The notes below the pieces were generated by a model. It was not told the DNA's origin, ran no database searches, and was given only the letters and a program-made list of their open reading frames with translations. Source: Prosthecomicrobium sp. N25 (GTDB taxonomy: Bacteria > Pseudomonadota > Alphaproteobacteria > Rhizobiales > Ancalomicrobiaceae). Taken from it: a DNA stretch of 64,000 nt. Where the stretch lies: the NCBI RefSeq assembly GCF_037203705.1, contig NZ_JBBCAT010000003.1, positions 186,001-250,000 on the forward strand, given 5' to 3'. Positions 53,167 through 61,184 of this stretch are shown here, in pieces (position 1 is the first letter of the stretch; every line of letters begins with the position of its first letter). Position numbers and translations under genes: made by a program.

Positions 53167-53592
53167 ATGGCCGAGATCGTCAAGGTCAAGTCGAACAGCA
53201 AGTACGAGGAGCTGATCGGCTATTCGCGCGTCGTCGTCGCCGGCGACACCATCTACGTCTCCAACACCGCTGGCCGCGACTACGGCACCCGCGAGATCGC
53301 CCCGGACGCCGCCGGACAGGCCCGCAAGGCCCTGAAGAACATCGAGGGCGCGCTCGCGTCGGTGGGGGCAGGCTTCAAGGACGTGGTCCGCTTCCGCGGC
53401 TTCGTACCCGATCCGGCCGACATGGAGGCCGTCAACGCGGTCTATGCCGAGGTCTTCAAGGGCATCGACCCGGCCTGCACCTGGACCTGCACGCCCCTCG
53501 CCCACCACGAGATGAAGGTCGAGTTCGAGGTGACGGCCTACCGCCGCCGGGATCCCGCCGCGCCCGAGGAGCGCCGCCGCATCACGCTCTGA
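53167..53592 (+). CDS. RidA/YjgF-family protein lacking the catalytic arginine
   Basis: A 141-residue Rid protein. VVVAGDTIYVSNTAGRDYG and FKDVVRFRGFVPDPADMEAVNAVYAEVF are typical of the family, trimeric proteins of which the RidA type hydrolyses reactive imines/enamines. The segment aligned with E. coli RidA PARSCV reads PACTWT, so the arginine that holds the substrate carboxylate is replaced by Cys, as in Rid subgroups of unknown activity. AGGAGAAAATCCC precedes ATG 53167. It shares the transcript with the importer and a downstream SDR, and may act on an imine made by the pathway's FAD oxidase. Confidence 0.85.
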   Translation: MAEIVKVKSNSKYEELIGYSRVVVAGDTIYVSNTAGRDYGTREIAPDAAGQARKALKNIEGALASVGAGFKDVVRFRGFVPDPADMEAVNAVYAEVFKGIDPACTWTCTPLAHHEMKVEFEVTAYRRRDPAAPEERRRITL

Positions 53593-53606
53593 ACGAGGAG
53601 GCCCGC

Positions 53607-54320
53607 ATGCTCGCTCCACAAGGCCGCGTCGCGCTGATCTCCGGCGCCAACCGGGGGATCGGCAAGGCGATCGCCGAGACCCTCCATGCCGACGGCTGGT
53701 CCGTCAGCCTCGGCGCCCGCGACCTTGGCTCGCTGCGGCGCCTGGCCGAAGGCTGGGACCCGACCCGCGTCCACTGCGCCGTCTATCGCGCGGAAGACTG
53801 GGCGACACACCGCGCCTGGGTGGCCGGGGCGGTCGCCCGCTTCGGCCGCATCGACGCGCTCGTCAACAACGCCGGCACGAACTCCACGGCCCGCATCCCC
53901 GACATCGCCCCGGAGGAGGTCGACCGCGTCTTCGCCGTCAACGTCAAGGGACCGCTCGGACTGACCCAGGCCGCCCTGCCCCACCTCGCCGCGAGCGGCA
54001 CCGGCCGGGTCCTCAACGTCGCCTCGCTGTCCGGCAAGCGCGTCCGCAACGACCACGTCGCCTACGGCATGTCCAAGTTCGCCCTGGTGGCGCTGACCCA
54101 CGCCACCCGCCGCCTCGGCTGGGCCGACGGCATCCGCGCCACGGCCCTCTGCCCGTCCTTCGTCGACACCGACATGGCGGCCGGGATGAACAAGCTGCCG
54201 GCCGCCGAGATGACGAGCCCCGCCGACCTCGCCCGCCTCGCCGCCACCCTCCTGAGCCTCCCCAACACCGCGACCGTCGCCGAACTCCTGGTCAACTGCC
54301 GCCTCGAGGACATGCTCTGA
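53607..54320 (+). CDS. Short-chain dehydrogenase/reductase
   Basis: A 237-residue classical SDR: cofactor loop SGANRGIGKAIAE (about 12-24), NNAGTNS after strand 4, a catalytic Ser in LNVASLSGK and YGMSK as the Tyr-Lys pair. It would oxidise or reduce a carbonyl in the pathway encoded by this operon. AACGAGGAGGCCCGC precedes ATG 53607. It is the last gene of the block; a terminator lies about 160 bases downstream. Substrate unknown. Confidence 0.88.
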   Translation: MLAPQGRVALISGANRGIGKAIAETLHADGWSVSLGARDLGSLRRLAEGWDPTRVHCAVYRAEDWATHRAWVAGAVARFGRIDALVNNAGTNSTARIPDIAPEEVDRVFAVNVKGPLGLTQAALPHLAASGTGRVLNVASLSGKRVRNDHVAYGMSKFALVALTHATRRLGWADGIRATALCPSFVDTDMAAGMNKLPAAEMTSPADLARLAATLLSLPNTATVAELLVNCRLEDML

Positions 54321-54382
54321 CCGGCGGAGGAGTCCCCGTCGGCTGCGACCGACGAATGCACGGCAGAGCCACGCCGGGAAAG

Positions 54383-54429
54383 CCTCCCCACGGGTGTCAT
54401 CCCGGCCATCGCGCCGGGACCCATTGGCC
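54383..54429 (+). repeat. Inverted repeat, left copy (47 bases)
   Basis: Begins CCTCCCCACGGGTGTCATCC and ends CCATTGGCC. The reverse complement of 54605-54651 matches it at 45 of 47 bases. The two copies flank 175 bases containing a terminator hairpin, in the gap between the SDR and the 2H phosphoesterase genes. Confidence 0.8.
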
Positions 54430-54478
54430 GCGCAAGGGGGCGGGACCGTGCGAGACGGATCATACCGGTCCCGCGAAG

Positions 54479-54502
54479 GACCGACCCTTCGGTCTGTCTT
54501 TT
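54479..54502 (+). terminator. Rho-independent terminator between inverted repeats
   Basis: Stem GACCGA (54479-54484), loop CCCT, stem TCGGTC (54489-54494), followed by TGTCTTTT (54495-54502). It would end the plus-strand SDR operon. Confidence 0.7.
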
Positions 54503-54604
54503 GGGGCTTGACCCCACAACCAGTCGGCGAAGATTGAACGCTGGCCATGGATGCCCGGGAAAAGCCAGGCATCACGAAAACTGCGCTCGCAGAAGGGGAT
54601 GAGA

Positions 54605-54651
54605 GGCCAATGGATCCCGGCGCGATGGCCGGGATGACACGCGTGGGGAGG
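54605..54651 (-). repeat. Inverted repeat, right copy (47 bases)
   Basis: Inverted partner of 54383-54429, with two mismatches. Its core GGATCCCGGCGCGATGGCC is itself strongly self-complementary, as in palindromic intergenic repeats. The rest of the 54321-54717 gap shows no gene. Confidence 0.8.
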
Positions 54652-54717
54652 TCGGGAAGCCACTCGCAGCCGTGCCGAACTCAACTCGGCGGCCCGTCCG
54701 CCACCCGACGCCCAGCC

Positions 54718-55278
54718 CTACTCGTCCTCCCCGCCCGCCACCTCGCGCGCCAGCGTCTTGGTGGCGATCACGGCCCAGTCCTCGATCGGGACCCCGGAGG
54801 CGGAGAGCACGACCGCGACCCGGTCGAAGCGGACGTCCATGCCCTCGAGCCAGGTGGACCACTCCGCCCGCGCCTGTTCCTGGTCGTTGGCCGTGGCCGC
54901 CCCGTAGGCGAGGGAGACGTGCGGCAGGAAACCGGAGGGCTCCTCGACACCCCCCGCCTCGTAGGCCCGGGTGCGCAGCGTCCTGAGCGTGTCGGTCGGC
55001 TCGAAGCGGGTATAGAAGGAGCGGAAGAAGTCGGGACCGGCCTCGACGGCGAGCACCGGCTGGACCGGCTGGGCGAGCCCGCGCACGATGCCGTCGAGCT
55101 CGCCGGTCAGCTGCGCCGCTCCGGCGGCCAGGTCCCCGGCCAGCGTCAGGTGCGGCCGGAAGACCGGCGTGCCGAAGCGCTTCGCGAGGTCGCGTACCAT
55201 CTGGATGAGGGCCCGCTCGTCGCGCTCCGACGCGAGGAGCCAGAGGGAGTGGCGGGCGGCAGGATCGGGTCGGGTCAA
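54718..55278 (-). CDS. 2H phosphoesterase (2'-5' RNA ligase-like)
   Basis: A 186-residue protein with the two histidine motifs of the 2H superfamily: FRPHLTLAGD (about 45-54) and LPHVSLAYG (about 128-136), spaced as in the family. These enzymes act on 2',3'-cyclic or 2'-5' phosphodiesters in RNA or nucleotides. There is no ATG; TTG 55278 is used because TGAGG lies eight bases upstream, and it lies eight bases after the LacI stop. It is thus co-transcribed with the regulator. Substrate unknown. Confidence 0.72.
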   Translation of the reverse strand: MTRPDPAARHSLWLLASERDERALIQMVRDLAKRFGTPVFRPHLTLAGDLAAGAAQLTGELDGIVRGLAQPVQPVLAVEAGPDFFRSFYTRFEPTDTLRTLRTRAYEAGGVEEPSGFLPHVSLAYGAATANDQEQARAEWSTWLEGMDVRFDRVAVVLSASGVPIEDWAVIATKTLAREVAGGEDE

Positions 55279-55286
55279 GGGCGGCC

Positions 55287-56309
55287 TCAGCTTGTGGTTC
55301 GGACGACGAGATGCGGCTCGATGCGGATCTGCCGCGGCGGGGCGTCGGGCGCGGCGAGCCGGCGGTCGACGAGGTCGCAGACATGGCCGACCCGGAGCTC
55401 CACCGGGCTGCCGACGCTGGTGAGGCCGATCAGCGGCCAGGACGCCGGCGCAGTGTCGTCGAAGCCGGTGACCGCGATGTCCTCGGGCACCGCGAGCCCC
55501 GCCTCCGCCTTTAGCACGTTGAGGACGCCGATCGCGATCGCATCGTTCCCGCACACGATCGCGTCCGGCAGGACTTCGGAGGCCAGGAGCCGCCGCGCCG
55601 CCTCGGTCCCGCCCGGCACCGTGAAGGGCGTCGTCAGGACGCCGAGCGACTCCACGCCCGCCTCCGCCACCGTCCGCCGGAACGAGTCCCCGCGCTCCCG
55701 GGCGCTGACGAGGTGCTCGGGCCCGGTGATGCAGGCGAGCCGCCGCCGGCCGCGCGCCACCAGGTGCAGGACCGCGAGCCGGATCCCCTCCGCTCCGTCG
55801 GTGAAAACCGCGTCGACCTCCGGCAGGGCGGACCCCGGTCCCGACAGGACCACCGGCCCGTTCCCCATCGCCTGCCGGATGGCGTCCAAGCCGAGGCTGC
55901 CGGCCGCCACGATCGTGCAGGCGACCGGGTATTCCGCCGCCCGCGCCAGGGCCTCCGCCGCGTGCCCGCCCTCTCCGACATGCACGTAGAGGGGCCGCCG
56001 CCCGCGCGCCTGCAGGCCGCTCAGAAGCCGGTCGATGAAGCTCGCGTAGTAGTAGTTGTCGATGAAGCCGGCCACGAAGGCGACCAGTTCCGGCGCGCTG
56101 CCGTTGAGCTGGCGGGCGAGCGCATTGGGGCGGTAGCCGAGCGACGCCGCCGCGGCGATGACGCGGTCCCGGGTCGCCGGCGCCACGCTCGCCCCCGGCG
56201 TGAAGCTCCGCGACACGGCCACGCGCGACACGCCGGCGGCCCGGGCGACGTCCGCCGCCGTCACCCGCCGCGCGACCCGCGCGCTTGCGCCGCCGTCCCC
56301 GTCCGTCAT
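55287..56309 (-). CDS. LacI-family transcriptional regulator
   Basis: A 340-residue regulator with an N-terminal helix-turn-helix (RVTAADVARAAGVSRVAVSRSF, about 14-35) and a periplasmic-binding-protein-like sugar domain (VAFVAGFIDNYYYASF ... VCGNDAIAIGVLN ... AVTGFDDTAPASW). I place the start at ATG 56309 (MTDGDGG), since LacI helix-turn-helices lie near the N-terminus; in-frame ATGs at 56321 and 56372 are possible. It is divergent from a polyamine/iron-type ABC operon, its probable target. ACACGTGT (56361-56368) in the gap is a weak operator candidate. Confidence 0.85.
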   Translation of the reverse strand: MTDGDGGASARVARRVTAADVARAAGVSRVAVSRSFTPGASVAPATRDRVIAAAASLGYRPNALARQLNGSAPELVAFVAGFIDNYYYASFIDRLLSGLQARGRRPLYVHVGEGGHAAEALARAAEYPVACTIVAAGSLGLDAIRQAMGNGPVVLSGPGSALPEVDAVFTDGAEGIRLAVLHLVARGRRRLACITGPEHLVSARERGDSFRRTVAEAGVESLGVLTTPFTVPGGTEAARRLLASEVLPDAIVCGNDAIAIGVLNVLKAEAGLAVPEDIAVTGFDDTAPASWPLIGLTSVGSPVELRVGHVCDLVDRRLAAPDAPPRQIRIEPHLVVRTTS

Positions 56310-56445
56310 GACCGCCCACATCCCGCGGCGCCGGTGCAGAGCCGGAAGGAAGGCTCTTGCACACGTGTTCATACGCCTGTCATACTGAGCCGCCAGCCTG
56401 TTGTGAAGAGGCCTGAAGGTCCGGGGCCGGCGGAGGAGACGACCG

Positions 56446-57534
56446 ATGAGAGGGTCCCGGGTCGCGGTCGAGCGGCTGGAGGTCGGCTATGGCCGCACCA
56501 CCGTGCTCGACGGGATCGACCTCGCGATCGAGCCGGGCACCTTCGTGGCCCTGCTCGGCTCCTCGGGCTGCGGCAAGACCACGCTCCTGCGCTCCATCAG
56601 CGGCTTCATCGCGCCGCGCGCCGGCCGCATCCTGATCGGCGACCGGGACGTGACCGCCGTTCCGCCCGAGCGGCGCGGCCTCGCCATGGTGTTCCAGTCC
56701 TACGCGCTCTGGCCGCACATGTCGGTGGCCGAGAACATCGCCTACGGTCTGAAGCTCCGCCGCTGGCCGCGCGCCGACATCGACCGGCGGGTCGGCGAGA
56801 TGCTGGCGCTCCTGGAGCTCCCCGGCTTCGGGGATCGCAAGGTGACGGCCCTCTCCGGCGGCCAGCGCCAGCGCGTCGCCCTCGGCCGGGCCCTCGCGGT
56901 CGACCCGCCCGTCCTGCTCCTCGACGAGCCCCTGTCCAACCTCGACGCCAAGATCCGCCTCGCCATGCGGCACGAGATCCGGGGCCTGCACGGGCGCATC
57001 GGCTTCACGGCCGTCCACGTCACCCACGACCAGGAGGAGGCGATGGTCATGGCCGACCGGATCGTCATCCTCGACCGTGGCCGCATCGTCCAGGACGGCG
57101 CCCCCGAGGAGGTCTACCGCCGGCCGAACTCCCCCTACGTGGCCGCCTTCCTGGGCGCCGACAACGTCGTCTCCGGCACGGCCCGGCGCGAGGGCGCCGG
57201 CCTGCGCATCGACGTGGCCGGCGGGCCGGGCGCCCACCTCGCCCGCGCGGAGGCGCCGGAGGGTCCCGTCCGCATCCACTTCCGAGGCGACGCGGTCGCG
57301 CTCGGCGGCCCCGGCGAGACGGCCGACGGCATCGCCCTGCCGGGCCGGATCGAGCAGGCGAGCTACCCGGGCGGCCGCTACCGCTACGCCGTCGCCACCC
57401 CCGTCGGCCGCTTCATGGTCGACGACCCCGTCCGGCGCGCCGTGGGCGACGCCGTCACGGTCCAGATTCCGGCGGAGGCGCTGCACGTCTTCGCCGGCGA
57501 GGCAGAAGCCGGTCCCGCGGCACGGGCCGCGTGA
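56446..57534 (+). CDS. ABC ATPase, PotA/FbpC-like
   Basis: A 362-residue ATPase: Walker A GSSGCGKTT, Q-loop VFQSYALWPHMSV, signature LSGGQRQRVALGRAL, Walker B LLLDEPLSNLD, H-loop VTHDQEEAM, and a C-terminal TOBE-type regulatory domain (about 245-355). This type energises polyamine, iron(III) or sugar-phosphate importers. ATG 56446 follows GGAGGAGACGACCG. It is the first gene of ATPase, binding protein, two permeases, divergent from LacI. Confidence 0.88.
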   Translation: MRGSRVAVERLEVGYGRTTVLDGIDLAIEPGTFVALLGSSGCGKTTLLRSISGFIAPRAGRILIGDRDVTAVPPERRGLAMVFQSYALWPHMSVAENIAYGLKLRRWPRADIDRRVGEMLALLELPGFGDRKVTALSGGQRQRVALGRALAVDPPVLLLDEPLSNLDAKIRLAMRHEIRGLHGRIGFTAVHVTHDQEEAMVMADRIVILDRGRIVQDGAPEEVYRRPNSPYVAAFLGADNVVSGTARREGAGLRIDVAGGPGAHLARAEAPEGPVRIHFRGDAVALGGPGETADGIALPGRIEQASYPGGRYRYAVATPVGRFMVDDPVRRAVGDAVTVQIPAEALHVFAGEAEAGPAARAA

Positions 57535-57556
57535 CCCCGAGACGAGGAGAACCCCG

Positions 57557-58705
57557 ATGCTCGATCGCATGAAGTCGGCTCTTGCCGCGGCCGCCGCGGT
57601 CCTGGCCCTCGCCGGGCCGGCCGGCGCCCAGACCACCCTCAACGTCGCCACGGCCGGCGACCAGAACATGGTCGACTACATCAAGGACTATCTCGGGCCC
57701 ATGTTCGAGAAGAGCCACCCGGGCGTGAAGGTCGTCGCCGTCGGCACCGGCCCGGGCGACGGCGGCTCGCAGAAGATCTACGAGAAGCTCTCCGCCCAGC
57801 GCCAGGCGAACGCGCCGGCCTGGGATTTCGACGTGGTCGTCGCCCACCAGAAGATGGCCGGCCAGATGGTCAAGGAGGGCCTGCTCGCCAAGTACCGCGA
57901 CAAGATCCCGACCGGCAACCTGGTCTCCCGCGACACGGCCGAGAATTCGCTCGGCGCCGAGGTCGGCGGCTACGTGATGCCCATGTTCCACTCCCAGACG
58001 GCGCTCGCCTACAACGCCGACATGGTCAAGACCCCGCCGGCCACCTACACCGACCTCGTCGACTGGGTGAAGAAGAACCCCAAGCAGTTCGGCTACAACG
58101 GCATCAAGGGCGGCATGTCCGGGGTCGCCTTCGTGACCGGCTGGGTCTACGCCTTCGGGGGCGATGCCGACAAGCTGATGAAGGGCCCCTACGACGAGAC
58201 CCTGAAGGCCGCCTGGGACAAGAGCCTCGCGGACCTCAAGGAGTTCAACAAGAACGTCGTCATCACCCCCGGCAACGCCGGCACGCTCGACATGCTGAAC
58301 CGCGGCGAGATCGCCATGGGGCCGGTCTGGGTGGACATGTTCTACACCTGGCAGGCCGAGGGCAAGCTGCCGCCCAACATGAAGCTGAAGCTCGTCGCCC
58401 CCGGCATGCCCGGCCAGCCCATGTACTACGCCGTGCCCGCCAAGGCCGCGCAGGCCAAGCTCGCCGAGGAGTTCATTGCGCTGGCCACCAGCCCCGAGGT
58501 CCAGGCCGAGGGCATCGTCAAGCGCTTCAACTGGTACCCCGGCATCGACGCCAAGTACCTCCAGGCCAAGCTCGACCAGGCCGCCTGGCAGAAGCTCTTC
58601 GCCGACATCACGCCCGACGACCTCTCCACCAAGGGCAAGCCCTTCCCGATCGCCCCCTACTTCAACGACATCCTCGAAAGCTACGAGAAGAAGGTGGCCA
58701 ACTGA
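57557..58705 (+). CDS. ABC transporter extracellular binding protein, family 1
   Basis: A 382-residue secreted protein: signal peptide to about AGAQT, then TLNVATAGDQNMVDYIKDYLGPMFEKSHPGVKVVAV, typical of family 1 solute-binding proteins (iron, polyamine, sugar). The C-terminal half has KRFNWYPGIDAKYLQ and IAPYFNDILESYEKKV. GAGGAGAACCCCG precedes ATG 57557. No tyrosine set diagnostic of Fe-binding proteins is clear to me; LacI control suggests a sugar or sugar-like ligand. A hairpin follows the gene. Confidence 0.82.
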   Translation: MLDRMKSALAAAAAVLALAGPAGAQTTLNVATAGDQNMVDYIKDYLGPMFEKSHPGVKVVAVGTGPGDGGSQKIYEKLSAQRQANAPAWDFDVVVAHQKMAGQMVKEGLLAKYRDKIPTGNLVSRDTAENSLGAEVGGYVMPMFHSQTALAYNADMVKTPPATYTDLVDWVKKNPKQFGYNGIKGGMSGVAFVTGWVYAFGGDADKLMKGPYDETLKAAWDKSLADLKEFNKNVVITPGNAGTLDMLNRGEIAMGPVWVDMFYTWQAEGKLPPNMKLKLVAPGMPGQPMYYAVPAKAAQAKLAEEFIALATSPEVQAEGIVKRFNWYPGIDAKYLQAKLDQAAWQKLFADITPDDLSTKGKPFPIAPYFNDILESYEKKVAN

Positions 58706-58713
58706 CCGAGCCT

Positions 58714-58739
58714 GGCCCGGCGGCCGTCGCCGCCGGGCC
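58714..58739 (+). promoter_or_regulatory. Intercistronic hairpin after the binding-protein gene
   Basis: A perfect 11-base stem GGCCCGGCGGC (58714-58724) and GCCGCCGGGCC (58729-58739) with loop CGTC and no T-run. It starts nine bases after the binding-protein stop, before the permease genes; such hairpins often protect the upstream message or weaken read-through, giving more binding protein than permease. Confidence 0.65.
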
Positions 58740-58748
58740 GACACCCCC

Positions 58749-59588
58749 ATGGCCGCCAACCGCCCCACCCTCCTCGGCCTCGCCCTCGTCGCCCCAGCGC
58801 TCGCGATGGTCGGAGCCCTGTTCCTCTATCCGCTCGGCTTCTCCCTCGCGGCGGCCTTCACGGGGCGCGAGGGCGGGCTGTCGCTCGAGCATTTCGCCAA
58901 GGCCTTCGAGCTCTACTCGGGAGACGTGCTCTTCACGCTCTTCATCGTGCTCGCCGCCACCCTGGGCACGGCCGTCATCGCGATCGCGTTCGCCGGCATG
59001 CTGACGCTCGGCGAGACGCCCTGGGTCCTGGCGATCCTCGGCGCGCTCTACCGCTGGCCGCTCTTCATCCCCTTCATCGTCGCGGCCCAGTGCATGCGCA
59101 CCTTCCTGGCCAAGAACGGGCTGATGAACAACAGCCTCGTGGCGCTCGGCGTGATGGAGCCGCTGCAGGCCACGAGCTTCCTCGATTGGCGCGGCATCAT
59201 CATCACCTTCGTGTGGAAGCAGGCGCCCTTCGTCACCCTGCTGCTCGCCGGCGCCATGGCGGCCCTGGACCGCTCCACCATCGAGGCGGCCCGCAACCTG
59301 GGCGCCTCCCGGCTGCGCAGCCTCTTCGACGTGATCCTGCCGCAGGTGGTGCCGAACCTGATGGTCGCCCTGACGCTCTCCTTCGTCACCATGCTGTCGG
59401 TCCTGTCCGTGCCCCTCATGGTCGCCGGCTCGCAGCCCACCATGCTGACCGTCGACATGGCCTTCCGCATCAACTCCTACGGCGACTACGCCACCGCCAA
59501 CGCGCTGGGGGTGATCTCCTACGCCATGACGGCCGTGGCGGCGGTCTTCTACCTGCGCCACAGCGTGCGCAAGGAGGCCGAGGCGTGA
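58749..59588 (+). CDS. ABC transporter permease (family 1 type, first subunit)
   Basis: A 279-residue protein with six helices and the binding-protein-dependent permease loop IEAARNLGASRLRSLFDVILPQVVPNLM (EAA motif). ATG 58749 lies close behind the hairpin and has no clear ribosome site. The stop overlaps the GTG of the second permease gene. Confidence 0.85.
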   Translation: MAANRPTLLGLALVAPALAMVGALFLYPLGFSLAAAFTGREGGLSLEHFAKAFELYSGDVLFTLFIVLAATLGTAVIAIAFAGMLTLGETPWVLAILGALYRWPLFIPFIVAAQCMRTFLAKNGLMNNSLVALGVMEPLQATSFLDWRGIIITFVWKQAPFVTLLLAGAMAALDRSTIEAARNLGASRLRSLFDVILPQVVPNLMVALTLSFVTMLSVLSVPLMVAGSQPTMLTVDMAFRINSYGDYATANALGVISYAMTAVAAVFYLRHSVRKEAEA

Positions 59589-60403
59589 GCGCCCTCGCCC
59601 GCAGCCTCCCGTCGACCCTCCTGAAGGTCCTCGGCCTCGGGCTCCTGGCCTTCGCGATCTTCGGCCCGCTCGCCAACCTCGTCCTCTGGTCCGTCGCGGA
59701 GCGCTGGTATACGCCCTACAAGCTGCCGGTGACCTACGGCTTCCGCTACTGGGAGACCGTGTTCCGGCCGACCGGCGACGCCATGTCGTCGCTCGCGACC
59801 TCGGTGACGATCGCGCTCCTGGTGGTCGGGCTGGCCCTCGCGCTCTCGATCCCGGCGGGCTACGCGCTCGGCCGCCTGAAGCTGCCCGGCCGCACGCTCC
59901 TGATGATCGTCTTCCTGCTGCCGCAGGCCTTCCCGTCCGTGCCGATCTACATCAACGTCGCCCGGATCTTCTACGGCCTCGGCCTGACCGGGACGGTCCC
60001 GGGGGTGGTCGCGGTCCACACCGCCCACGGCCTCGTCTATTCGGTCTGGATCGCCGCCGCCGCCTTCGCGGCCGTCGACCGCGACCTGGAACTCGCCGCC
60101 CGCAACCTGGGGGCCTCGCCCTTGCGCACCTTCGCGACCGTGACGCTGCCCCTCGCCGCCCCGGGCCTGATGGCGAGCGCCGTCTTCGTGTTCCTGGAAT
60201 CCCTCGACGAGTTCACCGGCACCTTCTTCGTCGGCGTGCCGCAGGTGAGCACCCTGCCGCTCCTCCTCTACAGCGCCAGCATGGGCGGCAACTACCAGAT
60301 CGCCTCGATCACGGCCCTGATCCTGCTCGTCCCCTCGGTCCTCTTCATGCTGGTGATCGAGCGCTTCCTGCGCGCCGACGTGCTGAGCCGGATCGGGCGC
60401 TAA
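59585..60403 (+). CDS. ABC transporter permease (family 1 type, second subunit)
   Basis: A 272-residue protein with six helices and EAA loop LELAARNLGASPLRTFATVTLPLAAPGLM. The start is GTG 59585, overlapping the first permease stop as GTGA. It resembles PotC/sugar-type permeases. Its end converges with the minus-strand operon, with ten bases between the stop codons and no terminator visible. Confidence 0.85.
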   Translation: MSALARSLPSTLLKVLGLGLLAFAIFGPLANLVLWSVAERWYTPYKLPVTYGFRYWETVFRPTGDAMSSLATSVTIALLVVGLALALSIPAGYALGRLKLPGRTLLMIVFLLPQAFPSVPIYINVARIFYGLGLTGTVPGVVAVHTAHGLVYSVWIAAAAFAAVDRDLELAARNLGASPLRTFATVTLPLAAPGLMASAVFVFLESLDEFTGTFFVGVPQVSTLPLLLYSASMGGNYQIASITALILLVPSVLFMLVIERFLRADVLSRIGR

Positions 60404-60413
60404 GTGGCGCCCC

Positions 60414-61184
60414 TCACAGCTCCGCGCTGCCGGCCGACAGGTCCGACCTGAGCTGCTCGGCGAGCGCGGCGAGCGCCGTCGAGCCGCGCCGGCGCGGGTG
60501 GGGCAGGTCGATGGCGAGCGACGAACGCACCTCGCCGGGCGAGCCCATCAGCGCCACCACCCGGTCGGAGAGGTAGACCGCCTCGTCGATGTCGTGGGTG
60601 ACGAACAGGACCGTCCGCCCCGTTGCGGCACGGACCTTCAGGAGCTCGTCCTGCAGGCCCTCGCGCGTGATCGCGTCGAGCGCCGAGAAGGGTTCGTCCA
60701 TGAGGAGGACGTCCGGATGCACCGCCATCGCGCGGGCGAGCGAGACGCGCTGGCGCTGCCCGCCGGAGAGCTGGTGCGGCCACCGGTCGGCGAGGTCGGC
60801 GAGGCCGACCAGCCTAAGGGCCGCCTCCGCCCGCTCCCGCCGGACCGCCCGCGGGATCCCGGCATGCTCCAGCCCGAAGCCGACATTGGAGATCACGCGC
60901 CGCCAGGGCAGGAGCCGGGCGTCCTGGAACACCATCGCGACGGGCTGCACGGCGTCGCCCTTGGCGACCGCCTCGGCGCCGCGCACCCGGACGGTTCCGG
61001 CACTCGGCGCGGCGAGCCCGGCGATCACGCGCAGGAGCGTCGACTTGCCGACCCCCGACGGCCCGACGATGGAGACGAACTCGCCGGGCGCGACGTCGAG
61101 GTCGAGCCGGTGCAGCACCTCGGTCTTCCGGCCGCCCTGCTCGAAGGCGAGCGAAAGGCCGCGGATCTCGATCACGCTTTCCAT
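60414..61184 (-). CDS. ABC ATPase, nitrate/sulfonate/taurine (SsuB/TauB) type
   Basis: A 256-residue ATPase with GPSGVGKST, VFQDARLLPWRRV (the PW of the SsuB/TauB group), LSGGQRQRVSLARAM, LLMDEPFSALD and THDIDEAVYL. ATG 61184 overlaps the permease gene by 13 bases. Third gene of binding protein, permease, ATPase on the minus strand. Confidence 0.88.
   Translation of the reverse strand: MESVIEIRGLSLAFEQGGRKTEVLHRLDLDVAPGEFVSIVGPSGVGKSTLLRVIAGLAAPSAGTVRVRGAEAVAKGDAVQPVAMVFQDARLLPWRRVISNVGFGLEHAGIPRAVRRERAEAALRLVGLADLADRWPHQLSGGQRQRVSLARAMAVHPDVLLMDEPFSALDAITREGLQDELLKVRAATGRTVLFVTHDIDEAVYLSDRVVALMGSPGEVRSSLAIDLPHPRRRGSTALAALAEQLRSDLSAGSAEL

Noticed and set aside
56361-56368. ACACGTGT palindrome as LacI operator
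   Set aside because: Only 8 bases and not extended; LacI sites are usually longer. Mentioned in the LacI entry but not called as a feature.
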